Source of the DNA: CAKTOF01 sp964523945 | GTDB taxonomy: Bacteria; Bacillota; Clostridia; Oscillospirales; Oscillospiraceae | Reading direction: 5' to 3' | Assembly (NCBI GenBank): GCA_964523945.1 | Contig: CAZGBU010000020.1 | Span: forward strand, 1 to 22,355 | DNA: 22,355 nucleotides | In this document: positions 1 through 6,508 of the stretch, piece by piece | Numbering within the stretch: the first letter of the stretch is position 1 | Layout of the letters: each line of letters starts with the position of its first letter | Notes under the pieces: generated by a model | Told to the model about the DNA's origin: nothing | What the model saw: the letters and a program-made list of their open reading frames with translations, nothing else | Database searches by the model: none | Made by a program: the position numbers and the translations under genes

Positions 1-714
1 TGCAGCGTCTTCCGGCGTGACGGACGGCGCAGCAGGCGGCTGCGCGCCTTCGATCACCAGAACATATTCACCGCGCGGCAGCTGCCCGGCGTACAGCGCG
101 CACGCCTCGGCAAGCGTGGTACGGATCACCTGTTCGTGCAACTTGGTCAGCTCCCGGCAGAGCGCAATGCGCCGGTCGCCGCCAAATGTCTCGCACAGAT
201 CGCCGAGTGTGGCGGCCAGCTTGTGCGGCGCCTCATAGAAGATCATGGTACGGGTCTCACCGCGCAGCGATTCAAGATGCGCGCGGCGCCCTTTGCGATT
301 CATTGTCAGAAATCCTTCAAACGTGAACCGGCCGGTGGGCAGCCCGGATACGCTCAGTGCTGTCACGAGTGCGCATGGACCGGGAATGGCACAGACCGTC
401 ACGCCGGCCTCCGCACACAGCCGGACAAGGTCTTCGCCAGGATCGGAGATGGCGGGGCTGCCGGCGTCGGAGACGAGTGCGCACGTCTCGCCGGCCAGAA
501 GCCGCGCGAGAATTTTTTGTCCGCTCTCGGCGCGGTTGTGCTCGTAATAACTGACAAGCGGTTTTTTCAGCCCGAGATGGTTGAGCAGCCGCAGCGTGAC
601 GCGCGTATCCTCTGCGGCGATGAAGTCTGCCGCGGCGAGCGTTTCGCGGCAACGGTCGGATATGTCGCCGAGATTTCCGATCGGCGTGGGGACAAGATAG
701 AGCATTTCAGACAT
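1..714 (-). CDS. rsmI: 16S rRNA (cytidine-1402-2'-O)-methyltransferase RsmI, 3' end missing
   Basis: Methylates the ribose 2'-OH of C1402 in the decoding centre of 16S rRNA, using SAM, in the cytoplasm. The 238 visible codons start MSEMLYLVPTPIGNLGDIS, the family's N-terminal signature. They continue with a DTRVTLRLLNHLG block, the glycine-rich SDAGSPAISDPG loop and IPGPCALVTALSVSGL, all typical of the tetrapyrrole-methylase fold. The family is usually about 270-290 residues, so roughly 40 C-terminal residues lie beyond the window. I chose ATG at 714 because an AGGAGG sits 6 bases upstream; a second in-frame ATG three codons in is less well placed. It lies 11 bases after the stop of the N6-methyltransferase gene, and its ribosome binding site directly abuts that stop, suggesting coupled translation. 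Bacillus has the same pairing (yabB-yazA-yabC), but here no GIY-YIG gene intervenes. The identification is secure. Confidence 0.95.
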   Translation of the reverse strand, partial: MSEMLYLVPTPIGNLGDISDRCRETLAAADFIAAEDTRVTLRLLNHLGLKKPLVSYYEHNRAESGQKILARLLAGETCALVSDAGSPAISDPGEDLVRLCAEAGVTVCAIPGPCALVTALSVSGLPTGRFTFEGFLTMNRKGRRAHLESLRGETRTMIFYEAPHKLAATLGDLCETFGGDRRIALCRELTKLHEQVIRTTLAEACALYAGQLPRGEYVLVIEGAQPPAAPSVTPEDAA

Positions 715-725
715 CCAATACCTCC

Positions 726-1415
726 TCAACGGCCGCAGACGGCGCGGTATGCGTCGGTTTCGCCGCGTTCGTCGTATAAAATCAGATCCGGCTCGAAGCG
801 CAGCCCTTTCCCGCCGCAGCGGCGCGCGTCTACCAGCACGCGGCTCGGCGGATGGGCGACGGTGTGGCGGATGAGCTGCAGCCGCTTTGGCTCAAATCCG
901 GCGCCGCGCAGCGATGCAAACACATCGGCCAGCCGTTCGGCCGGATAGACAAGGCAGAAACTGCCGCCGGTGCGCACCAGCCGCGCCGCGGCGGCGCACA
1001 GCGCGTCCAGAGAACAGAAGCGCTCACTGCGCGCACAGGCCCGTGCGGGATCGGAGCTGGGGCGGCCGCCGGCGGGATGATAGGGCGGATTGGCAACCGC
1101 GACGTCGGCGCAGCCGGACGGAAGTGCGCCTGCCGCGCGCAAGTCGATCTGCACAAAGCGGCAACGGGCGGACAGACCGTTGCGTTGCGCATTTTGCCGC
1201 GCTTCATCGCAGGCCTGCCCGTTGCGGTCGAATCCGAGCACGCTGCACTGCCCGTTGCGTGCGCACAGCAGCAGGCCGATCAGCCCGGCACCGCAGCACA
1301 GGTCGGCAATCTGCCCGCGCGCCGGCGCGAAAGCGGCCAGAGCCAGCGAGTCAACGCCAGGACGGCAATGGGGCAGAGCGGTTTCATATCGAATACCATG
1401 GATCAGTTCGGTCAT
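726..1415 (-). CDS. tRNA1(Val) (adenine-37-N6)-methyltransferase-like protein (YabB/TrmN6 family)
   Basis: A 229-residue class I SAM-dependent methyltransferase, probably acting on tRNA. Motif I DLCCGAGLIG is at about residues 38-47, an acidic FDRN follows strand 2 near 62-65, and the catalytic NPPY motif is at 109-112, which marks an N6-adenine or N5-glutamine methylase. The N-terminal lead of about 35 residues before motif I and the overall length fit the YabB/TrmN6 group, which methylates A37 of tRNA-Val in Escherichia coli. Substrate here is inferred from family and from its position next to rsmI. The ATG at 1415 has CAGGAG five bases upstream. No promoter is obvious in the 100 bases before it, so it may be read through from the ferredoxin gene past the hairpin at 1469-1501. 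Confidence 0.85.
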   Translation of the reverse strand: MTELIHGIRYETALPHCRPGVDSLALAAFAPARGQIADLCCGAGLIGLLLCARNGQCSVLGFDRNGQACDEARQNAQRNGLSARCRFVQIDLRAAGALPSGCADVAVANPPYHPAGGRPSSDPARACARSERFCSLDALCAAAARLVRTGGSFCLVYPAERLADVFASLRGAGFEPKRLQLIRHTVAHPPSRVLVDARRCGGKGLRFEPDLILYDERGETDAYRAVCGR

Positions 1416-1468
1416 AGACGCTCCTGTCCTGCGCGGAAAAGCGGAGTGCGCCCGCTTTCCAGAAAGAC

Positions 1469-1501
1469 GCAGGCCTGCGCCGGATTGGGGCGCAGGCCTG
1501 C
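1469..1501 (-). terminator. Hairpin after the ferredoxin gene, probable terminator or attenuator
   Basis: A perfect 13-bp inverted repeat (arms 1469-1481 and 1489-1501, 7-base loop) begins 15 bases after the ferredoxin stop codon. Read leftward it is followed by GTCTTTCTGG, so the U-tract is short and broken. It may terminate only partly and let some transcripts continue into the methyltransferase genes. Confidence 0.6.
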
Positions 1502-1515
1502 ACAGCTTATGTGCA

Positions 1516-1686
1516 TTACTCCTGAGAAATAACTTCCATGGGGCAGGTATCTGCGCATGTACCGCAGCTCAGGCACGAGTCCGGATTGATCTCGTAATGC
1601 TCTTCGCCCATCGAGATCGCCTCAACCGGGCAGACGCTGGCGCACGAACCGCAGCAGATGCAGCCGTCACCGATTTTATAGGCCAT
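1516..1686 (-). CDS. 2[4Fe-4S] ferredoxin
   Basis: A 56-residue clostridial-type ferredoxin, a small cytoplasmic electron carrier for low-potential reactions such as pyruvate:ferredoxin oxidoreductase and hydrogenase. Two cluster-binding motifs are complete: C9-x2-C12-x2-C15-x3-C19-P and C38-x2-C41-x2-C44-x3-C48-P, about 29 residues apart, the normal bacterial 8Fe-8S layout. C11 is an additional cysteine inside the first motif. The ATG at 1686 is preceded by GGAGG with 8 bases spacing, and the protein starts MAYKIGDGCICCG as expected for the family. It is transcribed alone or as first gene of a leftward unit, with its own promoter (1716-1743) and a hairpin after the stop (1469-1501). It shows that the organism is an anaerobe or relies heavily on ferredoxin. 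The partner enzyme cannot be told from context. Confidence 0.95.
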   Translation of the reverse strand: MAYKIGDGCICCGSCASVCPVEAISMGEEHYEINPDSCLSCGTCADTCPMEVISQE

Positions 1687-1715
1687 TGGAAACACCTCCG
1701 TATGCTGATGGCTTG

Positions 1716-1743
1716 ATTATATCACACGTCCGTAAAAAATCAA
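1716..1743 (-). promoter_or_regulatory. Sigma-A-type promoter for the ferredoxin gene
   Basis: On the minus strand a perfect -10 TATAAT (1721-1716) lies 16 bases from a -35 TTGATT (1743-1738), four of six consensus matches. The predicted start near 1709 gives a leader of about 23 bases containing the GGAGG. Confidence 0.7.
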
Positions 1744-1836
1744 ATGGATTTTTCTAACCACCGCGCTGCCGTGGAAGAAGAAAGCATAATGCGCCCAATT
1801 TTGGCTGCGTGCTGAATAATCCCCGTCGCGCCGGTT

Positions 1837-1842
1837 TACAAT
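1837..1842 (+). promoter_or_regulatory. Possible -10 box of the clpC promoter
   Basis: TACAAT matches the -10 consensus at five of six bases. A poor -35 (TGAATA, 1813-1818) lies 18 bases upstream. Initiation would be near 1849, which would leave the first in-frame GTG (1850) leaderless and favour the GTG at 1877. No CtsR operator (repeated GGTCAAA) or CIRCE element is visible in 1687-1876. The rest of this 190-base gap holds the ferredoxin promoter and a 9-bp inverted repeat. Confidence 0.3.
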
Positions 1843-1876
1843 CCATTCAGTGACGCGAAAATTGGGGGGCGAGTGG

Positions 1877-4213
1877 GTGACAAGACGCTTAGCGCCGGAG
1901 GTGTTGCTGATCCTGCGCAGCGCGGCGCGCTGGGCCGAATCACTCGGACACAGCTATGTTGGCAGCGAGCATCTGCTGCTGGCCATTGCCGGGCGGCCGG
2001 AATCCAAACCGGCACAAATTCTGCTGCGCGCCGGCTTCGACCAGGCGGATATCCTCGCGGCAATTGAGCGCGGCATGGGCCGCGGCGACCCCGGTCTGCC
2101 GCGCCCGCAGGGGCTGACGCCGCGCGCATTGCATATCTTTTCGCTTGCGGCAGAGGACGCCAGGCGTACCGGCGGCCTGATCGGGGAGGAACACCTGCTG
2201 ATGGCGATCGTGCGGGAGGATGCCTGCACGGCAGCGCGGCTGCTGCAAACGGCGGATGCAGACTGCGGCAGCCGTGTCTTTTCCGACGCGTATGAGGAAC
2301 TGCTGCGCCGCGGTGCGTGCGCGCAGAAAAAGGAGAGGGTACAGACGAAACTGCTGGATCAATTTGGAACCGATCTGCTGGAGCGGGCGGATCAGCTCGA
2401 CCCGGTGATCGGCCGGGAGCGGGAGATCGCCATGGTGATCCAGGTGCTTTCACGCCGGCAGAAAAACAACCCTGTGCTGATCGGGGAGCCAGGCGTTGGA
2501 AAAACGGCGATTGCCGAGGGGCTGGCGCAGCGAATGGCCGCAGGCGACGTGCCCGAGCAGCTGCGCGGCAAGCGCCTGGTGGCGCTGGATATGTCGTCGA
2601 TGGTTGCAGGGACAAAGTACCGCGGGGAATTTGAACAGCGCGTGCAGGAACTGCTTGCCGAGATTACGCGGCTGGGTAACATCATCCTGTTTATCGACGA
2701 GATGCACACGATCGTCGGTGCCGGTTCGGCCGAGGGGGCGATCGACGCTGCAAACATCCTGAAGCCGGCGCTCGGACGCGGCCAGCTTCAGATTGTCGGC
2801 GCGACGACGACGGAGGAATATCGCAAGCACATCGAAAAAGACGCCGCGCTCGAACGGCGCTTCCGTACAATCCTGGTGGAAGAGCCTTCGCGCGAGCAGA
2901 CCGAACAGATCCTGCGCGGTCTGCGCCCGGCACTCGAGGCACACCATGGAATCGTCATCGCCGACGAGGCAATCCATGCGGCAGTTGCGCTTTCCTGCCA
3001 GTATCTGAGTGGGAAATTTCTGCCTGACAAGGCCATCGATTTGCTGGATGAGGGGGCTGCGCGGGCCAAGATGGCGCTGCGCAGCCGAGCGGAGCGCGGA
3101 CTGGAGCAGACGCGGCAGAGCCTGTCAATCCGGCTGGACGCTGCGGTGCGTGACAGCCGCTATGAAGCGGCCGCAGAGCTGCGCGATAAGCTGCAGAATG
3201 TGGTCAAAAAGCAGCATTCCTCCCGGCGGAATATGCGCGTCGGCGCGGAGGATATTGCCGGCGCTGTCTCTGACCGGACCGGCATCCCGGTGGAGCGGCT
3301 GACTGAGGACGAGAAAACGCGTCTGCTTCAGCTCGAGCAGACACTGCACCGCAGCGTCGTCGGACAGGATGAGGCGGTCAATACCGTGGCGCGGGCCGTA
3401 CGGCGCAGCCGCAGCGGGCTGTCCGATCCAAACCGGCCGCTCGGCGTGTTTCTTTTCGCCGGGCCGACCGGCGTGGGAAAAACGGAGTTGTGCCGTGCCC
3501 TGGCCGAGAGCGTCTACGGCAGCCGCGACGCGCTTGTCAAGCTGGATATGTCGGAATATATGGAGCAGCACGCCGTTTCGCGCCTGATCGGTGCGCCGCC
3601 CGGCTATGTCGGGCATGGCGAGGGAGGCGAGCTGACGGAGCGAGTGCGCAAGCGGCCATACAGTCTGATCCTGCTTGATGAACTGGAAAAGGCGCATCGC
3701 GACGTAACAGGGATTCTGCTGCAGGTGTTTGAGGACGGCGTGCTGACCGACGCAATGGGACGGAAAGCGGATTTCCGCAACGCAATGATTGTGATGACAA
3801 CCAATCTGGGGGCCGAGCAGGCGGCCGCGCAGGGCCTTGGATTTGTTCCTGAACGCGGCGACAGCCGTACCATGCAGAGCCTGCGCGCGTATTTCAGCCC
3901 GGAATTCCTTGGTCGAATTGATGCTGTCGCGGTTTTTCAGCCGCTGGGTGAGCCGGAGTTCGGACGCATTGCGGGGAACCTGCTCCGTCAGAGCCTGCTG
4001 CGCGCACAGCGCGCTGATGTTGCGGTGTCGGTGACAGATGGGGCGGTGGCGCTGCTGGTGCAGCAGGGTATGCGGCGCGGGAGCGGTGCACGTGGGCTGC
4101 GTCAGGCGATCCGCACGCTGGTGGAAGAACCGCTTGCCGACGCACTGTTGCGCGGCGAGCTAGGGCGACATGTAGAGCTGTGCGCGGCAGACGGCCAGAT
4201 TGTGTTTCGATGA
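1877..4213 (+). CDS. clpC: ClpC-type AAA+ protein unfoldase (Hsp100)
   Basis: An ATP-driven unfoldase that feeds proteins to ClpP. With the GTG at 1877 it is 778 residues. The N domain carries two Clp-N repeats (LGHSYVGSEHLLLAI and GLIGEEHLLMAI). AAA-1 has Walker A GEPGVGKT (203-210) and Walker B IILFIDE (269-275), plus the KYRGEFE pore loop. A single UVR-like middle domain around 415-445 is the ClpC/MecB mark, distinguishing it from ClpB. AAA-2 has GPTGVGKT (529-536), LLDE (601-602 acidic pair), the GYVGHGEGG pore loop and a ClpP-docking LGF (654-656). It is slightly shorter than typical ClpC (about 810-820). An in-frame GTG at 1850 would add nine residues but has no ribosome binding site, whereas GTG 1877 has a G-rich stretch and GAG just upstream and aligns with the family start. 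It stands alone, without ctsR, mcsA or mcsB nearby. The family is certain; the exact start is not. Confidence 0.92.
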   Translation: MTRRLAPEVLLILRSAARWAESLGHSYVGSEHLLLAIAGRPESKPAQILLRAGFDQADILAAIERGMGRGDPGLPRPQGLTPRALHIFSLAAEDARRTGGLIGEEHLLMAIVREDACTAARLLQTADADCGSRVFSDAYEELLRRGACAQKKERVQTKLLDQFGTDLLERADQLDPVIGREREIAMVIQVLSRRQKNNPVLIGEPGVGKTAIAEGLAQRMAAGDVPEQLRGKRLVALDMSSMVAGTKYRGEFEQRVQELLAEITRLGNIILFIDEMHTIVGAGSAEGAIDAANILKPALGRGQLQIVGATTTEEYRKHIEKDAALERRFRTILVEEPSREQTEQILRGLRPALEAHHGIVIADEAIHAAVALSCQYLSGKFLPDKAIDLLDEGAARAKMALRSRAERGLEQTRQSLSIRLDAAVRDSRYEAAAELRDKLQNVVKKQHSSRRNMRVGAEDIAGAVSDRTGIPVERLTEDEKTRLLQLEQTLHRSVVGQDEAVNTVARAVRRSRSGLSDPNRPLGVFLFAGPTGVGKTELCRALAESVYGSRDALVKLDMSEYMEQHAVSRLIGAPPGYVGHGEGGELTERVRKRPYSLILLDELEKAHRDVTGILLQVFEDGVLTDAMGRKADFRNAMIVMTTNLGAEQAAAQGLGFVPERGDSRTMQSLRAYFSPEFLGRIDAVAVFQPLGEPEFGRIAGNLLRQSLLRAQRADVAVSVTDGAVALLVQQGMRRGSGARGLRQAIRTLVEEPLADALLRGELGRHVELCAADGQIVFR

Positions 4214-4217
4214 TGAA

Positions 4218-4253
4218 AAGCCGGTGTGAATGGATCCCAATTTACGCCGGTTT
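4218..4253 (+). terminator. Weak terminator-like hairpin after clpC
   Basis: A 13-bp stem with three G-U pairs (arms 4218-4230 and 4241-4253, 10-base loop) starts five bases after the clpC stop. Its 3' arm ends in UUU and is followed by ACATAAATTCTTTTCC rather than a clean U-tract. It probably contributes to ending clpC transcription, but this is uncertain. Confidence 0.4.
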
Positions 4254-4319
4254 ACATAAATTCTTTTCCTGAAAGAGAATAGAAAAACGAATGTTCGGAA
4301 ACACCGATGATTGCGCATA

Positions 4320-4344
4320 TTTTTTTCATTCTGCGTGAAAAAAA
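4320..4344. repeat. T7/A7 inverted repeat upstream of the dcw promoter
   Basis: A perfect 9-bp inverted repeat: TTTTTTTCA at 4320-4328 and TGAAAAAAA at 4336-4344, with a 7-base centre. It ends 13 bases before the -35 box of the mraZ promoter, where an UP-element, a bent A-tract or a regulator site would sit. Its function is unknown. Confidence 0.6.
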
Positions 4345-4357
4345 GTGAAACGGATGG

Positions 4358-4386
4358 TTGATTTTTATGTTAACAGCCGTTATACT
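4358..4386 (+). promoter_or_regulatory. Sigma-A-type promoter of the dcw operon
   Basis: The -35 TTGATT (4358-4363) and -10 TATACT (4381-4386) are separated by exactly 17 bases. Initiation would fall near 4393, giving a leader of about 53 bases that holds the MraZ repeat array and the mraZ ribosome binding site. Confidence 0.75.
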
Positions 4387-4390
4387 GAAC

Positions 4391-4440
4391 CTTGTAGTGG
4401 AGCAAAGTGGATGAAATATGAGCAAAATGGAGCGAGGTGA
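4391..4440 (+). promoter_or_regulatory. Probable MraZ operator: five 10-bp direct repeats
   Basis: Five consecutive 10-mers line up in one helical phase: cttgtagtgg, agcaaagtgg, atgaaatatg, agcaaaatgg, agcgaggtga. The core resembles AAAGTGG. Known MraZ operators are arrays of short TGGG or AAAGTG repeats at a 10-bp period just upstream of mraZ, which matches spacing, position and core. The last unit doubles as the mraZ ribosome binding site (GAGGTGA). Because the array starts at the predicted transcription start, bound MraZ would block initiation or early elongation. The third unit is the most degenerate. Confidence 0.75.
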
Positions 4441-4445
4441 GCGGG

Positions 4446-4862
4446 ATGACAGGAAAATACACCCATACGGTGGACCCCAAGGGCCGTTTGTTCGTCCCCG
4501 CAAAGCTGCGCGAAGAACTCGGCGACGTGTTCTATGTGACGCTTGGCCTGGACCATTGCCTCTCGGTGTACACCCAGCAGAGCTGGGATGCAATTCTGGA
4601 GAAATACAACAGCCTGCCGATTTCCCAGGCGCGGCGGATGCGCTTCCTGTTTGCCAACGCCGCACGCTGTGAGCCGGACCGGCAGGGCCGGTTCTTGATT
4701 CCAACCGATCTGCGCGACTACGCAGGGCTGTCGCAGGAGGTCATGTTTATCGGCCTCGGCAGCCATGCCGAGATCTGGGATGCGGAGGCGTATCGTCAGC
4801 TTGAGCGCGAGACGCTCACGCCCGAAAATCTGGCTGCCGCGATGGAGGAGCTGGGTTTCTGA
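4446..4862 (+). CDS. mraZ: Transcriptional regulator MraZ
   Basis: The DNA-binding regulator that opens dcw clusters; it forms ring-shaped oligomers and represses or modulates its own operon. The 138 residues hold two SpoVT-AbrB-like repeats, each with the DxxGR signature: D10-PKG-R14 followed by LFVPAKLREEL, and D78-RQG-R82 followed by FLIPTDLRDYAGL. The length is close to the usual 140-150. I chose ATG 4446 because GAGGTGA ends five bases before it and because the family starts close to M-x-G-x-Y. An in-frame GTG at 4437 overlaps that ribosome binding site and is unlikely. The stop overlaps the rsmH start by one base (TGATG). The direct repeats upstream are its likely operator. Confidence 0.97.
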   Translation: MTGKYTHTVDPKGRLFVPAKLREELGDVFYVTLGLDHCLSVYTQQSWDAILEKYNSLPISQARRMRFLFANAARCEPDRQGRFLIPTDLRDYAGLSQEVMFIGLGSHAEIWDAEAYRQLERETLTPENLAAAMEELGF

Positions 4863-5797
4863 TGGAGTTTGCACACCGCTCTGTTCTTTTGAACGAATGC
4901 ATTGAGTCGCTTTCCATTCATCCGGATGGGACCTATCTCGACGGGACGCTGGGCGGCGCCGGCCATTCGCTGGAGATTGCCCGCCGCCTGACAACAGGGC
5001 AGCTGATCGGTATCGACCGGGACGAGGCTGCGCTGCAGGCCGCCGCAGCACGGCTCATATCGGTCGCAGACCGCGTCAAACTGGTACACGGCAACTTTGC
5101 CGAGCTTGACACAATTCTGGATCGGATCGGCATTGCGGCCGTCGACGGCATGCTGTTTGATCTTGGCGTGTCCTCGCCGCAGCTTGACGATGCTGCGCGC
5201 GGTTTCTCGTATTTGCACGATGCGCCGCTGGATATGCGCATGGATCGCAGCGACAGCCTGACGGCCTATGAGATTGTCAATACCTGGCCGCAGGAGGAGC
5301 TGCGCCGGATTTTGTTTGAATACGGTGAGGAGCGGTATGCGCCGCTGATTGCAGCTGCGATCGTGCGCGAGCGCGCACATGCCCCGATTCAGACGACGGT
5401 GGAGCTGGCTGAGCTGATCCGCCGCGCCATGCCGGCAAAAGCGCTGCGCGAAAAACAGCATCCGGCCAAACGCAGCTTTCAGGCGATCCGCATCGCGGTC
5501 AATGGCGAACTCGCAGCGGTGGAGCAGATGATGCGTCAGGCTGTTGCGCGCCTGAACCCGGGCGGCCGGCTGTGTGTGATTACGTTCCATTCGCTCGAGG
5601 ATCGCATTGTAAAAAATCAAATGGCGCAGGCGGCCAAGGGATGTATCTGCCCACCGGAATTTCCGGTTTGTGTCTGCGGACGTACGCCGCAGCTGCGGCT
5701 GATTACCCGCAAGCCAATCACAGCCGGTGAGCAGGAACTGAAAGAAAACCCCAGAGCACGCAGCGCGAAGCTGCGCGTGGCTGAAAAGATCGGCTGA
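4862..5797 (+). CDS. rsmH: 16S rRNA (cytosine-1402-N4)-methyltransferase RsmH (MraW)
   Basis: Adds the N4-methyl group to C1402 of 16S rRNA, the same nucleotide whose ribose RsmI modifies; both enzymes therefore appear in this window. The 311 residues are family-typical in length. They include the N-terminal FAHRSVLLNECIE, SAM motif I YLDGTLGGAGHS (25-36), GIDRDEAAL (50-58), FDLGVSSPQLDDAARGFSY (99-117), LDMRMD (123-128) and the C-terminal ITFHSLEDRIVK. A cluster of four cysteines in GCICPPEFPVCVCG is also common in Firmicutes homologues. The start overlaps the mraZ stop, so translation is coupled. It is the second gene of the dcw operon. Confidence 0.97.
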   Translation: MEFAHRSVLLNECIESLSIHPDGTYLDGTLGGAGHSLEIARRLTTGQLIGIDRDEAALQAAAARLISVADRVKLVHGNFAELDTILDRIGIAAVDGMLFDLGVSSPQLDDAARGFSYLHDAPLDMRMDRSDSLTAYEIVNTWPQEELRRILFEYGEERYAPLIAAAIVRERAHAPIQTTVELAELIRRAMPAKALREKQHPAKRSFQAIRIAVNGELAAVEQMMRQAVARLNPGGRLCVITFHSLEDRIVKNQMAQAAKGCICPPEFPVCVCGRTPQLRLITRKPITAGEQELKENPRARSAKLRVAEKIG

Positions 5798-5824
5798 GGC
5801 CGAAACAGGAAAGAAGGACCCGTG

Positions 5825-6403
5825 ATGGCACAGAGAACAAATCGGCGCCCGGTGCGCCGCCCCGAACCGACGGGCGGCCGTATGACCGACGGCAGCGCGG
5901 CGTTTGATCGCGCCTATGCACTGCGCATGGCGGCGCAGCCCGCGCCGCAGCCGCGTCCGCAGCTCCCGGAGGAACGCCCTGCGCCGCGCCCGCGGCCGAT
6001 CCGTGTACGGGCCAAGGCGGCGCTGTCGCCGTTTGCAATCGTTGGCCTTGCGGCGGTCAGCGTTCTGCTGCTAATGATGATCTCTGCCTATGTCCGGCTC
6101 TACGAGACGACGACAGAGGTTTCTGCACTGACCTCAGAGTTGTCCGCGCTCCAGAGTGAGCAGTCACAGCTGACCTCGCAGTACGAGAGCAAAATCGACT
6201 TGAACCATATTGAGGAGATGGCAGTGTCCGAGTTGGGTATGACAGCGCCAAGCTCGGATCAGACCGTCTATGTTAACCTGTCCGGCCCGGATCAGGCTGA
6301 GGTGATCCAGACAGACCGTTCCCAGACGGCAAAGACCATCTGGCAGGCATTCAGCGAGAGCGTATCGGACCTGCTGTCGGATCTGAAGGCATATTTCCAA
6401 TAG
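5825..6403 (+). CDS. ftsL: Cell division protein FtsL-like, bitopic coiled-coil membrane protein
   Basis: A 192-residue single-pass membrane protein in the ftsL position between rsmH and the class B PBP. Residues 1-66 are cytoplasmic, rich in Arg and Pro (PAPQPRPQLPEERPAPRPRP). One membrane helix spans about 68-90, and a Ser/Leu/Glu heptad region at about 93-125 looks like a short extracellular coiled coil. After it comes IEEMAVSELGMT, similar to the conserved end of the FtsL helix. FtsL proteins form a complex with FtsQ/DivIB and FtsB/DivIC that activates FtsW and the PBP. The family is poorly conserved in sequence, so the call rests on topology and place. The tail of about 50 residues past the coiled coil is longer than in E. 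coli FtsL. ATG 5825 is six bases after AAGGA; the GTG one codon upstream is too close to it. Confidence 0.8.
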   Translation: MAQRTNRRPVRRPEPTGGRMTDGSAAFDRAYALRMAAQPAPQPRPQLPEERPAPRPRPIRVRAKAALSPFAIVGLAAVSVLLLMMISAYVRLYETTTEVSALTSELSALQSEQSQLTSQYESKIDLNHIEEMAVSELGMTAPSSDQTVYVNLSGPDQAEVIQTDRSQTAKTIWQAFSESVSDLLSDLKAYFQ

Positions 6404-6420
6404 AGCAGCATACTGTGTAA

Positions 6421-6478
6421 CGGGCGGCTGGACAGCCCGGTCGAAGGCATGGCGCCGCACTGCACGGCGCCATGCTTT
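6421..6478 (+). other. Tandem hairpins between ftsL and the PBP gene
   Basis: Two inverted repeats sit in the 105-base gap. The first is short (CGGGC 6421-6425 with GCCCG 6435-6439). The second is a strong stem of 11 perfect pairs (6447-6457 with 6465-6475, 7-base loop), extendable to 14 pairs with one G-U (6444-6478). No U-tract follows, so it is not a canonical terminator. It could be an RNA processing or stability element, a pause site, or a partial attenuator separating early and late dcw genes. Confidence 0.6.
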
Positions 6479-6508
6479 GCCGCAGTTTCAGGACATCGGA
6501 GGAACCCC

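Noticed and set aside
4436..4445. GTG 4437 as the mraZ start
   Set aside because: It lies inside the GAGGTGA ribosome binding site that serves ATG 4446, and the family N-terminus fits 4446.
6449..6508. Upstream ATG giving the PBP 20 more residues
   Set aside because: That ATG sits in the stem of the strong hairpin without a ribosome binding site, while ATG 6509 has GGAGGA at the right distance.
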